From Selenomonadales bacterium (GTDB lineage: Bacteria > Bacillota > UBA994): a stretch of DNA of 64,000 bases. The notes below the pieces were generated by a model. It was given only the letters and a program-made list of their open reading frames with translations. It did not search any database and was not told the DNA's origin. Positions 8,540 through 16,654 of the stretch are shown here, piece after piece; the stretch's first letter is position 1, and each line of letters opens with the position of its first letter. The position numbers and the translations under genes are program-made. The stretch is from the NCBI GenBank assembly GCA_018335585.1, contig JAGXRZ010000041.1, positions 47,964 through 111,963 of the forward strand, written 5' to 3'.

Positions 8540-10267
8540 ATGAAAGCACTGCTTACAGGTAACGAGGCCATTGCCCGTGGCGCGTATGAGTTCGGCGTCA
8601 CGGTAGCGGCGGCCTACCCGGGGACGCCGAGCACCGAGATACTGGAGAATGTGGGCCAGTACAAGGAGATTAAGGCGCAGTGGTCGCCTAACGAGAAAGT
8701 CGCGATGGAAGTGGCGGTGGGCTCCTCGATTGCCGGCGCGCGCACGTTAGCGGCGATGAAGCACGTAGGCGTAAACGTCGCGGCTGACCCTTTGTTTACT
8801 ATGTCCTACGCAGGAGTAAACGGAGGCTTGGTGCTAGTCTCGGCGGACGACCCTGGTATGCACAGCTCACAGAACGAGCAGGACAACAGGTACTACGCGA
8901 AGTTCGCTAAAGTTCCCATGCTTGAACCAAGCGACAGCCAAGAAGCTAAGGATTATGTGGGACTCGGGCTAGAGATTAGCGAGCGGTTTGATGTGCCCGT
9001 GCTGCTTAGGGTTACTACGCGCATTTCCCATTCTAAGACGCTCGTGGAACTAAGAGACCCTATACTTCGGACAGTAAAGCCTTACGTGAAGGACATTAAA
9101 AAGTACGTTATGATGCCGGCCTTTGCGCGCGCGAAGCGACTAGAGCTCGAGCAGAGATACGCCCGCCTTAAGGAGTACAGCGAAACGACGCCTGTAAACC
9201 GCGTTGCATGGGGCGACAAGCGGATTGGCGTTATTACGTCGGGCATTGCATTTCAATACGCGCGGGAGGCGCTCCCGCACGTCTCTATTCTTAAGCTCGG
9301 GTTAACCTGGCCGCTGCCCGAGAAGTTAATTAAAGCCTTTGCCGCCGCAGTCGAAACGCTTTACGTTATCGAGGAAGGTGAGCCCTATCTGGAAGAACAC
9401 GTAAAGGCTCTCGGAATACCGGTAGTTGGCAAGGGTATCTTCCCAAGCGTGGGCGAACTATCTGTACGGACAGTTTTGCAGGCCTTCGGTGGCTCGGGCG
9501 TGGCGACTGGAAAGCCTGCGGCACAAGTCCCTGTGCGCCCGCCTGTGCTCTGCCCCGGGTGTCCGCACCGCCCGGTGTTTTATCTGCTTAAGCAGTTGAA
9601 GCTGTTTGTTACTGGGGATATTGGCTGCTATACGCTGGGGGCACTGCCGCCGCTTGACTCTATGGACACGTGCATCTGCATGGGCGCATCGGTGCCGATG
9701 GCGCTAGGCTTCGAGAAGGCCCACCCGGAGCTCGCAGAGAAGACCGTCGCGGTTATCGGGGATTCGACTTTTGTGCATAGCGGTATTACCGGCTTAATCG
9801 ACATCGTCTACAACCGCGGCACTTCTACCGTGCTGATTCTAGACAACAGCACCACCGCCATGACCGGCCACCAAGAGCATCCCGGCACCGGCAAGACGCT
9901 CGACCGGCAGCCTACGGCAGCCCTAGATATTGAGGCGCTGTGCAAGGCTGTAGGCGTAAAACGCACTTTTGTCGTCGACCCGTTTGATATGGCGGGACTT
10001 AAGGAAGCTTTGCAGCGCGAGGTCGCTACGCGCGAACCTAGCGTAATTATCGCCAAGCGGCCATGCGTGTTAATCGTTAAGCAGGAAGACCCGTTGCTTA
10101 CCATCGACCACGCGAAGTGCGTAGGCTGCAAAATATGCATGCGCCTTGGCTGCCCGGCTATCAGCCACGACAACAAAAAGAGCACCGTCAATGCGGCGCT
10201 TTGTGTAGGTTGCGCAGTCTGCGCGCAGGTCTGTAAGTTTGACGCTTTTGTAAGGGAGGCCGATTAA
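8540..10267 (+). CDS. iorA: Indolepyruvate ferredoxin oxidoreductase, alpha subunit
   Basis: Thiamine-diphosphate and Fe-S subunit of the enzyme that oxidatively decarboxylates aryl pyruvates (from Trp, Phe, Tyr) to aryl acetyl-CoA, reducing ferredoxin. The 575-residue protein starts at an ATG with GGAGGG upstream. It shows the N-terminal pyrimidine-binding domain (LLTGNEAIARGAYEFGV, AAYPGTPSTEI), the central CPGCPHRPVFY motif near residue 336, the ThDP-binding segment GDIGCYTLG...GDSTFVHSG near residues 357-415, and a C-terminal two-cluster ferredoxin domain (CVGCKICMRLGCP and CVGCAVCAQVC, residues ~530-565). TAATG overlap with iorB. Confidence 0.96.
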   Translation: MKALLTGNEAIARGAYEFGVTVAAAYPGTPSTEILENVGQYKEIKAQWSPNEKVAMEVAVGSSIAGARTLAAMKHVGVNVAADPLFTMSYAGVNGGLVLVSADDPGMHSSQNEQDNRYYAKFAKVPMLEPSDSQEAKDYVGLGLEISERFDVPVLLRVTTRISHSKTLVELRDPILRTVKPYVKDIKKYVMMPAFARAKRLELEQRYARLKEYSETTPVNRVAWGDKRIGVITSGIAFQYAREALPHVSILKLGLTWPLPEKLIKAFAAAVETLYVIEEGEPYLEEHVKALGIPVVGKGIFPSVGELSVRTVLQAFGGSGVATGKPAAQVPVRPPVLCPGCPHRPVFYLLKQLKLFVTGDIGCYTLGALPPLDSMDTCICMGASVPMALGFEKAHPELAEKTVAVIGDSTFVHSGITGLIDIVYNRGTSTVLILDNSTTAMTGHQEHPGTGKTLDRQPTAALDIEALCKAVGVKRTFVVDPFDMAGLKEALQREVATREPSVIIAKRPCVLIVKQEDPLLTIDHAKCVGCKICMRLGCPAISHDNKKSTVNAALCVGCAVCAQVCKFDAFVREAD

Positions 10268-10869
10268 TGCGTACTCAGAACATCCTGCTGGTCGGCGTGG
10301 GCGGCCAAGGCACTATCCTCGCCGCCAAGATTCTCGCCGAAGTTGCCGTGCTGCAAGGGTTTGACGTCAAGATGTCTGAAGTACACGGCATGGCGCAGCG
10401 CGGCGGCAGTGTAGTTACACACGTGCGCTTAGGCGAGCAAGTGCATAGCCCCCTTGTAGAACAGGGCGAGGCCGACTACATTGTGGCCTTTGAAAGACTG
10501 GAAGCGCTGCGTTGGGCGCACTTTCTGCGCGAGGGCGGCTGTATTGTGGTTAACGACCAAAGAATCGACCCCATGACCGTTATTACCGGGCAGTTCCGCT
10601 ATCCGCCGGAAATCCTGGCGACGCTGCAGGCGGGCGCAGGCGATGTAGTGGTGTTAGACGCCTTGCAGCTCGCGCGCGAAGTGGGTAGCATTAAGGCTGT
10701 AAACGTCGTGCTGCTTGGCGCTCTCGCCGAGCGGATGCAGATAGAGAAAGACCGGTGGCTAGAAGCCATTCGCCGCACTGTCCCCGCCAAGACGCTTGCG
10801 CTAAACCTAGAGGCCTTTGCGGCGGGGTTTGCAGCGGCAGGCGCTCCCGAGCAGGCGGATGCCTACTAG
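10267..10869 (+). CDS. iorB: Indolepyruvate ferredoxin oxidoreductase, beta subunit
   Basis: Gamma-domain-like subunit of the same complex, 200 residues. The N-terminus NILLVGVGGQGTILAAKIL and the MSEVHGMAQRGGSVVTHVR stretch are hallmarks of 2-oxoacid oxidoreductase gamma/beta subunits. Its ATG overlaps the iorA stop, so the two are made in equal amounts from one mRNA. It is convergent with ahpF, with a gap of only seven bases. Confidence 0.95.
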   Translation: MRTQNILLVGVGGQGTILAAKILAEVAVLQGFDVKMSEVHGMAQRGGSVVTHVRLGEQVHSPLVEQGEADYIVAFERLEALRWAHFLREGGCIVVNDQRIDPMTVITGQFRYPPEILATLQAGAGDVVVLDALQLAREVGSIKAVNVVLLGALAERMQIEKDRWLEAIRRTVPAKTLALNLEAFAAGFAAAGAPEQADAY

Positions 10870-10876
10870 ACGCCCG

Positions 10877-12412
10877 TTAGGCTTCTAGTTTCATCAGATA
10901 GTCGAACGCGCCTAGGGCTGCGGTTGCGCCGGAACCCATGGCGATGACAATTTGCTTGTAGGCGGTGTCGGTGCAGTCGCCGGCGGCAAACACGCCGGGT
11001 AGACTCGTGGCACCGTGTTTGTCTACGACTATTTCGCCCATCCAGTTTCTTTCCAGGGTGTCTTTTAGCCACGCGGTGTTAGGCACAAGGCCGATTAGGA
11101 TAAAGACGCCGTCGACGGCAAGCTGTTTGGTCCTGTTGGTGTCGCGCTCCATATAGGTTAGGCCGTTCACTTTGTCTGCTCCGGTAATCTCAGTGGTCTT
11201 CACGTTCTTAAGCACAGTCACGTTCGCAAGGCTGTAGAGGCGCTTCTGGAGCACGGCATCGGCCTTAAGCTCCGGCATAAACTCTAGCACCGTTACGTGC
11301 TTGGCCACACAGGCTAAGTCAATCGCGGCCTCGACACCGGAGTTGCCGCCGCCTATTACGGCCACATTCTTGCCCTTAAACAGTGGGCCGTCGCAATGCG
11401 GGCAATAGGCGATACCTTTGTTCTTAAACTCCTTTTCGCCGGGGATGTTAAGGCTTCGCCACTGCGCGCCGGTGGCTAGGACGACTGTCTTACTCTTAAG
11501 CCTTGCACCGTCCGCGAGCTCGAGTTCAAGCAAAGTTTCCCGCGAAAGCTTGCGCGCCGAAAGCCCGGCAAGGACGTCGATGTTGTAGGCCTTGATATGC
11601 TCTTCGAGGCCAAGGGCAAGCTTCGGCCCCTCGGTGTAGGGCATGCCTATGAAGTTCTCGATGCCTAAAGTGTCTTTCACTTGGCCGCCAAGTCGGTCCG
11701 CCACCATGGCGGTGCGCAGATTCTTGCGGGCGGCGTATATGGCCGCCGCAACACCTGCCGGGCCGCCGCCTACTACTAAGACGTCGTACGGTGTATCAGC
11801 AAGCTCTTTCGGGAGGGCTTGTTTGGCACCTAGCTTAGCTAGAATTTCCTCTAGCTCCATGCGTCCGCTCGCGAGGTGCTCGCCGTTAACAAACACCGTC
11901 GGCACAGCCATAACCTGACGCTGCTCGGCCTCGGCGGCAAAGACGGCACCGTTAATTGTTACAGTGGATATCCCTTCATTTAGGACGCTCATCAGGTTGA
12001 GCGCTTGCACAACCTCTGGGCAATTGTGGCAGCTAAGGCTTACAAATACTTCGAAGTTATAGACGCCGCGCAGCTTGCATATCTCCTGCACCGTTTTGGC
12101 TGAAGCTTTCGGCGCGCGTCCGCTTACCTGCAGGATGGCTAATACGAGAGAAGCGAACTCATGCCCCATGGGCACGCCAGCAAAGGTGACACCTGTGCAC
12201 TCTAGCGGGCGGTCTACCTGAAAACTAGGCGTGCGGGGTAACGTGACATACTCGGCCTTAATACGCGGCGAAGCGCGGAGCAGTTCTTGGACTAGTTCTT
12301 CCACGTGGCGCGAGTCGCGGTCGTCGCCTAGGCTTACTTTGAGGACTACCTCGCCCTCCATGAGAGCGAGGTAGTCTTTAAGTTGCGTTCGTAAATTATC
12401 GTCAAGAAGCAT
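10877..12412 (-). CDS. ahpF: AhpF-type NADH:peroxiredoxin (thioredoxin-like) reductase
   Basis: Flavoprotein that passes electrons from NAD(P)H to AhpC. At 511 residues it has the full AhpF layout: a tandem thioredoxin-fold N-terminal domain with the CHNC redox motif near residue 129, an FAD domain (VVGGGPAGVAAAIYAA near residue 212), the CPHC disulfide redox centre (YCPHCDGPLFKG near residue 340) inside an NAD(P)H domain (VIGGGNSGVEAAIDLA) and the C-terminal FAD motif GVFAAGDCTD. The gene follows ahpC by 11 bp and is its usual partner, most likely expressed from the ahpC promoter. Confidence 0.95.
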   Translation of the reverse strand: MLLDDNLRTQLKDYLALMEGEVVLKVSLGDDRDSRHVEELVQELLRASPRIKAEYVTLPRTPSFQVDRPLECTGVTFAGVPMGHEFASLVLAILQVSGRAPKASAKTVQEICKLRGVYNFEVFVSLSCHNCPEVVQALNLMSVLNEGISTVTINGAVFAAEAEQRQVMAVPTVFVNGEHLASGRMELEEILAKLGAKQALPKELADTPYDVLVVGGGPAGVAAAIYAARKNLRTAMVADRLGGQVKDTLGIENFIGMPYTEGPKLALGLEEHIKAYNIDVLAGLSARKLSRETLLELELADGARLKSKTVVLATGAQWRSLNIPGEKEFKNKGIAYCPHCDGPLFKGKNVAVIGGGNSGVEAAIDLACVAKHVTVLEFMPELKADAVLQKRLYSLANVTVLKNVKTTEITGADKVNGLTYMERDTNRTKQLAVDGVFILIGLVPNTAWLKDTLERNWMGEIVVDKHGATSLPGVFAAGDCTDTAYKQIVIAMGSGATAALGAFDYLMKLEA

Positions 12413-12423
12413 AAACGTGCTAC

Positions 12424-12987
12424 CTATATTTTCCCGACCAGGTCAATGCCGGGAGTGAGCGTTTTGGAGTCTTCCTGCCACTTGGCGGGGCAAACCTCGT
12501 TGGGATTCTTGCGTACGTACTGGGCGGCCTTAATTTTGTTAATCAAAGTGCTGGCGTCGCGCCCGATGCCGCCAGCGTTAATCTCTACAGCTTGAATAAC
12601 GCCATCGGGGTCGACTATAAACGTGCCGCGGTCGGCCAAACCTGCTTCCTCAATGAGGACGCCGAAGTTGCGCGAAATGACATGCGACGGGTCGCCAATC
12701 ATGGTGTACTTAATCTTCTTAATGGCGGGTGAGCTATCGTGCCAGGCTTTGTGCGCGAAGTGTGTGTCCGTTGAAACCGAGTACACTTCGGCACCAAGCG
12801 CCTTTAGCTTCTCGTATTCGTTCTGCAGGTCCTCAAGTTCGGTTGGGCAGACAAAGGTAAAGTCGGCGGGATAAAAGGCAATTATGCTCCACTTCCCCAG
12901 CAGGTCTTGGTCGGTGACGGCAACAAACTTGCCCTCCTTAAAGGCATTGGCTTTAAAGGGCAGCACCTTGGTTCCGATTAGTGACAT
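12424..12987 (-). CDS. ahpC: AhpC-type peroxiredoxin (alkyl hydroperoxide reductase C)
   Basis: 2-Cys peroxiredoxin, 187 residues, that reduces H2O2, organic peroxides and peroxynitrite. The peroxidatic cysteine lies in DFTFVCPTE near residue 47 and the resolving cysteine in EVCPAKW near residue 166. ATG at 12987 with GGAGG in the leader. The promoter is readable upstream (TTGACA plus an AT-rich -10 covered by a palindrome), which suggests peroxide- or metal-responsive repression. It heads the ahpC-ahpF unit and follows a CsoR-family gene on the same strand. Confidence 0.96.
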   Translation of the reverse strand: MSLIGTKVLPFKANAFKEGKFVAVTDQDLLGKWSIIAFYPADFTFVCPTELEDLQNEYEKLKALGAEVYSVSTDTHFAHKAWHDSSPAIKKIKYTMIGDPSHVISRNFGVLIEEAGLADRGTFIVDPDGVIQAVEINAGGIGRDASTLINKIKAAQYVRKNPNEVCPAKWQEDSKTLTPGIDLVGKI

Positions 12988-13012
12988 TGAACACGCCTCC
13001 TTAGGTTTAATC

Positions 13013-13047
13013 GTAATAATTATTACCTAGGAGTACGTATTTGTCAA
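13013..13047 (-). promoter_or_regulatory. ahpC promoter with palindromic (Per/Fur-box-like) operator
   Basis: On the minus strand a TTGACA -35 (13042-13047) is followed after about 16-17 bases by an AT-rich -10 (TAATAAT region) inside the perfect 14-bp palindrome GTAATAATTATTAC (13013-13026). The palindrome resembles the TAAT...ATTA arms of PerR/Fur boxes and covers the -10, a classical repressor position. PerR control of ahpCF is well known in Bacillota; binding here is inferred. Confidence 0.65.
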
Positions 13048-13057
13048 GCCTATCGAG

Positions 13058-13324
13058 CTACAACTTCCCTAGGAGCTTAATCGCCGCTTCAATGGCCTCA
13101 TCTGGGTCCTGACCGGTCTGCATTTGAGATTTGACGGCATCGGCCATAAAACAGCCAAGCACCTTCATGCCAACCTGGTCAACCGCGGCCTTCATAGCGG
13201 CCAACTGAATGAGAACTTTTTCGCAGTCTGCCTGTTCGTCAATCAGGCGCTGCACTCCCCTCGCCTGGCCTTCAATGCGACTCAGGCGGTTCTTAAGCTC
13301 TACTGCTAGTTTTTCTTTGTTCAT
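13058..13324 (-). CDS. CsoR/FrmR-family (DUF156) transcriptional repressor, atypical ligands
   Basis: All-helical 88-residue repressor of the CsoR/RcnR/FrmR/CstR family; the RLSRIEGQARGVQRLI segment (residues 13-28) is the family signature. In copper-sensing CsoR the ligands are a Cys, a His 25 residues later and a Cys 29 residues later. Here Cys34 is present, but the +25 and +29 positions are Phe59 and Ala63; a Cys is found at +24 (Cys58) instead. It is therefore unlikely to be a standard Cu(I) sensor and could sense thiol-reactive species or another metal. Its ATG has AGGAGG upstream. A CsoR-type operator occurs in the window upstream of the thioredoxin gene at 22074, a possible target. Confidence 0.8.
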   Translation of the reverse strand: MNKEKLAVELKNRLSRIEGQARGVQRLIDEQADCEKVLIQLAAMKAAVDQVGMKVLGCFMADAVKSQMQTGQDPDEAIEAAIKLLGKL

Positions 13325-13381
13325 ACAACATCCTCCTGGCCAGAACCTTGCTCTTTATAGCACCCGCCTTAGGCACATTAA

Positions 13382-14125
13382 CTACCACAGAGCCGAAAGT
13401 GATACCTGCAGTCCGGGCAGTCTTGGGTGAGATACCACTTCGCTATCCATACCGCTGGCTACAAGTGCGTAGAGCCCCCCACTGAGGCAGTAACACTCCA
13501 TGGTCTTTTCTTCCGGGTCGACTATCCAATAGTGGGCCACCCCTGCATTTTGGTAAATACGCATCTTTTGCAGCCTGTCCTTGCGCAGGCTAGACGGCGA
13601 CAAAATTTCAACAACAAGCGTCGGTGCACCGTCGACCCGCGCGTGCAACACAAGCTCTTTCTGTTGTGACGAAACGTAGAAAAGGTCGGGCTGTACGACT
13701 GTGTGCTTGCCTAGGGTAAGGTCCAAAGGTGCATCAAACACCTCGCCCGCAGGGTCTATGGCCAGAAAATAATCTTCTAGTATGCGCTGAAGGCGACGCG
13801 ACACGCGCTGATGTGGCACAGTTGCAGACGGCTCCTTCACAAGCAGGCCGTCTAGCACTTCTAGGCGAAATCCCGGTTCCTCGGGCATAGCGCAGTAATC
13901 CTCGTAGGTTATCTTCTTGGATCCATCCGCAGAGTACTCCCCCGCTCGCTCCTTAACCTCGCCGCTTAATGCCTTTAGAACATCGGACAGCTGGTAGCGG
14001 TACTGCCTGCCGCTAAGCTCGATAAACGGTATGCGCTGTTCCCGCGTATAGCGCCAAATAGTCTCTACCGACAGGTTAAGTTCCTTCGCCAACATCTGCG
14101 CCGTGATCAAGCTGTTATCAACCAT
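13382..14125 (-). CDS. Uma2-like (DUF820) PD-(D/E)XK-fold protein with N-terminal HTH
   Basis: The 247-residue protein combines an excisionase/MerR-like helix-turn-helix (residues ~5-55, MLAKELNLSVETIWRYTREQ) with a Uma2/DUF820 domain (residues ~70-245) of restriction-endonuclease fold. Likely active-site residues are in VQPDLFYV near residue 148 and VVEILSPSS near residue 173, followed by KMRIYQNAGVAHYWIVDP. The family is widespread in Bacillota and cyanobacteria and its cellular role is unknown. The ATG at 14125 is chosen because AGGTGGG lies seven bases upstream; a TTG two codons earlier is possible. No functional link to its neighbours is visible. Confidence 0.75.
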   Translation of the reverse strand: MVDNSLITAQMLAKELNLSVETIWRYTREQRIPFIELSGRQYRYQLSDVLKALSGEVKERAGEYSADGSKKITYEDYCAMPEEPGFRLEVLDGLLVKEPSATVPHQRVSRRLQRILEDYFLAIDPAGEVFDAPLDLTLGKHTVVQPDLFYVSSQQKELVLHARVDGAPTLVVEILSPSSLRKDRLQKMRIYQNAGVAHYWIVDPEEKTMECYCLSGGLYALVASGMDSEVVSHPRLPGLQVSLSALW

Positions 14126-14190
14126 TGACAACCCACCTCAACACTAATATACAGAGACGAAGAGGTGCTGTCAACAAAAATGAGCAGCTG

Positions 14191-15389
14191 TTAGCCTATC
14201 TGGTTCACCCAATGCAGAGCATCAAAATATGCCGACATAAACTCCCCCACTGGTACTCGGCAGAAAAGGTCGCTTAATTCTACCGTGTGCCACTCGGCGC
14301 GTTCGTAGGCAATTACGCTCTCTAACGCCGTGCGTAAGTCGTTGCGTTCCCCCAGTAGTGCGCTGCGCACCCCGGTTGGTAGAGGTAGATCCTTAACAAG
14401 ATCCGCCATTGGGCGACTGAGAAGTGTGTCTATCGAAGAGAAGAGACCGGTAAGAAAGTGGGCAAACTCCCCCTGCGACTCGCTAGGGTAGCGCGCAATC
14501 TCTTCCATAAGCTTCCCACGCACTAAGCAGCTCTTGACTAGCTCTAGATTCTTGCCTGGGGCTTGTATGTCCATCAGAATCATCAGGTAAACCCACTTGC
14601 GAAACTCATTGAGTCCAATGCGCAGCAGTGCTTGCTCAATTGATTCAATTCGCTGTACCGAGCCATAGGCCGCCGAGTTAGCTAGCCTTAACAGCTTGTA
14701 CATTAAGCCAACATCGCGCTCGATAATCGCCTTTATTGCCTGGTAATCCGGCTCTTCTCTGGATAGCTCGGTAACTATCTTGACTAGTCTTGCGTTAAAG
14801 GGCTGAATTTCGCGACCCGAGATAATCGCAGGCTTGCTAAAAAAGTAGCCCTGGAAGAGGTGAAACCCGAGCCTATGCGCTGAGTCAAAATCAGCCTGCG
14901 TGTCGAGTTTCTCGGCGACAAAGCATTTCTCTCCACGATAATGGAAAAAGAACTGCTTCTGTGAGTCGTCGCGCAGTGAGCCTAGTTCCAGTTTGACGAT
15001 TGAGGCGAGTTCGAGCAGCGGCTGCATCTCTTCCCGGTGCACATAGTCGTCAAGCGCGAGCACATAGCCCTGCTTTACTAGCTTGCGGCAGGCCGAGACA
15101 ACGGAGTCCGTGGGCAAAACTCGCTCTAGCACTTCCACGACCAGGTGCTCTTTGGGTAAGAGCAGGGGCACCTCGCGTTCTAGCAGGTCGCCGGAGAAAT
15201 TGATAAAAGCGCGTGTGCCGCTCGTGAGGTCGCCAAAGTGCATAGCACGTTGTTGATTAACTCAGCCGTGGCCTGATTGTCGCTCAGCCCTTCAAAGAAA
15301 TTGTTCTGGCTACGGCGGTAGAGAAGCTCGTAGCCGTATGTCTTCATGCGTCGGTCAAAGATAGGCTGTCGGCCGACATACACATCCAA
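14191..15389 (-). pseudogene. EAL-HDOD (YuxH-like) signalling protein, interrupted by a -1 frameshift
   Basis: Two overlapping frames make one protein: the N-terminal part from a TTG at 15389 (GGAGGAG five bases upstream; DVYVGRQPIFD..., the YuxH-type start) and the rest from about 15243 in another frame (HFGDLTSGTRAFINFSG...). They join where AACGTGCTATGCAC appears to lack one A relative to AACGTGCTAATGCAC. Joined length is about 410 residues, normal for the family: a degenerate EAL domain (~1-205) followed by an HDOD domain (~205-400, with LLRLANSAAYGS). Either a real inactivating mutation or a sequencing/assembly error. Confidence 0.75.
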
Positions 15390-15421
15390 ATGAACTCCTC
15401 CAAGCATGGAAAGTGGCAAAA

Positions 15422-15456
15422 CTAAGCCTTAGCCGTGATGCTCCGGCAAGGCTTAG
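15422..15456 (-). terminator. Rho-independent terminator after the DUF4349 gene
   Basis: A 13-bp stem with one bulged base (CTAAGCCTT-GCCG / CGGC-AAGGCTTAG, 8-base loop) lies between the DUF4349 stop and the next gene. On the minus strand the stem is followed by TTTTG, consistent with termination of the DUF4349 transcript just before the EAL-HDOD gene. Confidence 0.6.
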
Positions 15457-15575
15457 CGCCATCCATTTTGTTTGCTATGGCGAGACGGCGTCTATACAGA
15501 TTGCTAGTCTCTGCCATATTTCGACACGCATAGACAGAATCCTGCTACTCTTTAGGCGGAATTTGAACTGCCTAC

Positions 15576-16469
15576 CTAGGAAACAGCCGGTGGCTTTTTA
15601 CTAGAGTTTAGCCGCCGATACACAAGCAACACAATCACAAGCGCGGGTAGCAATATTATGAGGAGCGGCAGACCGGCGGCAAGGAGCACGAGGGTTCCTG
15701 AGACAAACTCCACTACAGTGTTTAGGCCCTGTCTGAATGCTGCGCTTAGGCGCTTGCCAAGACCCGCAAACCCTACCGGCCGCGGCGTAACCGCACCTTT
15801 GACTGGGGTAAGGCGGAGGTTTACAGTCGCCATCGCCACGTTGTGCGTCAGGAGCTTAAGGCGACCGGTCGCCTGCTCGATTTCAATGCGCACGCGGGTG
15901 AGGTGGCTTTCTACCTTAAGGTAGTCGTCAATGGTATTAGCGCGACGCAGGAGCTCTAGCAGGCGGGCCTCCTCTTGCCGCATAACAGCGAGGCGCGCCT
16001 CAAGGTCGGTGTATTCTTCTGTGACGTCTTGGCGATTCGAACTCGAGCTCTGCACGGTACCAAGCGCCTGGAGTAGACGCACGACCTCAGCCGATTTAGC
16101 GCTTGGGATGCGCAACGTGAAATCCCAAGCCTGCATTTCCGTGAGATTAATAAAGCTTGAGCTCTGCACATAGCCGCCATGAGCCGTGGTAATGCGCAAC
16201 ACCTCGGCTTGGGCTTCGTCAAGGTGCGGTACTTCCACCGCCATTTGCATGTGCTCGATTACTTGGCGGTCGACAGGCGCAACCGTGCGCGAACTAAACG
16301 CGGCATCCGTAATGGTCTGCACGCCGCCCTTTTGCGTCGTCAAGGCCTCTTCGCTACGGCCCGCTAGCTGCTCACCCTGCCGCTGGCCGCTTTGCAGCAC
16401 AAACAAACCCACGGCACCAAGGAACACGAGACCAACCATAAGAACCGCAACCATTGACTTGTATCGCAT
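15576..16469 (-). CDS. DUF4349 membrane-anchored protein
   Basis: A 297-residue protein of the DUF4349 family. Residues ~5-27 are an N-terminal membrane anchor/signal, residues ~60-230 the extracytoplasmic DUF4349 domain (RLLQALGTVQSSSSNRQDVTEEYTDLEARLAVM, here cited by key segments TEEYTDLEARL near residue 150 and coiled-coil residues ~155-210), and residues ~250-285 a C-terminal transmembrane helix. Function of the family is unknown; a sigma/anti-sigma or envelope role has been suggested for relatives. ATG start with a G-rich ribosome site. The IS element lies 34 bp upstream and may have altered its promoter. Confidence 0.8.
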   Translation of the reverse strand: MRYKSMVAVLMVGLVFLGAVGLFVLQSGQRQGEQLAGRSEEALTTQKGGVQTITDAAFSSRTVAPVDRQVIEHMQMAVEVPHLDEAQAEVLRITTAHGGYVQSSSFINLTEMQAWDFTLRIPSAKSAEVVRLLQALGTVQSSSSNRQDVTEEYTDLEARLAVMRQEEARLLELLRRANTIDDYLKVESHLTRVRIEIEQATGRLKLLTHNVAMATVNLRLTPVKGAVTPRPVGFAGLGKRLSAAFRQGLNTVVEFVSGTLVLLAAGLPLLIILLPALVIVLLVYRRLNSSKKPPAVS

Positions 16470-16497
16470 ACGATTCCCCCCACTGCTTTGCTACAGC

Positions 16498-16503
16498 TAT
16501 TTA
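16498..16503. repeat. Target-site duplication, left copy (TATTTA)
   Basis: TATTTA abuts the left end of the IS5-group element and is repeated at 18127-18132 at the right end, marking a recent simple insertion. Confidence 0.75.
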
Positions 16504-16558
16504 GGGCTTGCTGAATAACCCCAAGACCCTTGACACTACTGCGTCTTCCCCTTGTTTG

Positions 16559-16567
16559 TGGTATAAT
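16559..16567 (+). promoter_or_regulatory. Extended -10 promoter of the IS transposase
   Basis: TGGTATAAT is a consensus extended -10 (TGnTATAAT) 88 bp before the transposase start. No good -35 is seen at the proper distance; an upstream TTGACA is 26 bp away, too far. Confidence 0.5.
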
Positions 16568-16613
16568 GAGTGCATGGAAACTGCTTGTTTGCCTGCAGAA
16601 TCTGTGCACTTGA

Positions 16614-16639
16614 GGAATTTCAGTGGTCTTTGAAATTCC
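16614..16639 (+). promoter_or_regulatory. Leader hairpin in front of the transposase start
   Basis: A perfect 9-bp inverted repeat (GGAATTTCA / TGAAATTCC, loop of eight) ends five bases before the GGAGGG ribosome site. Stems of this kind in insertion sequences shield the ribosome site from outside transcripts and limit transposase synthesis; this role is inferred. Confidence 0.5.
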
Positions 16640-16654
16640 ATTTGGAGGGCTATC

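Noticed and set aside
13058..13324. Copper-sensing CsoR
   Set aside because: The His and second Cys ligand positions are not conserved.
16530..16567. TTGACA plus TATAAT as a standard IS promoter
   Set aside because: The spacing is 26 bases; only the extended -10 is credible.
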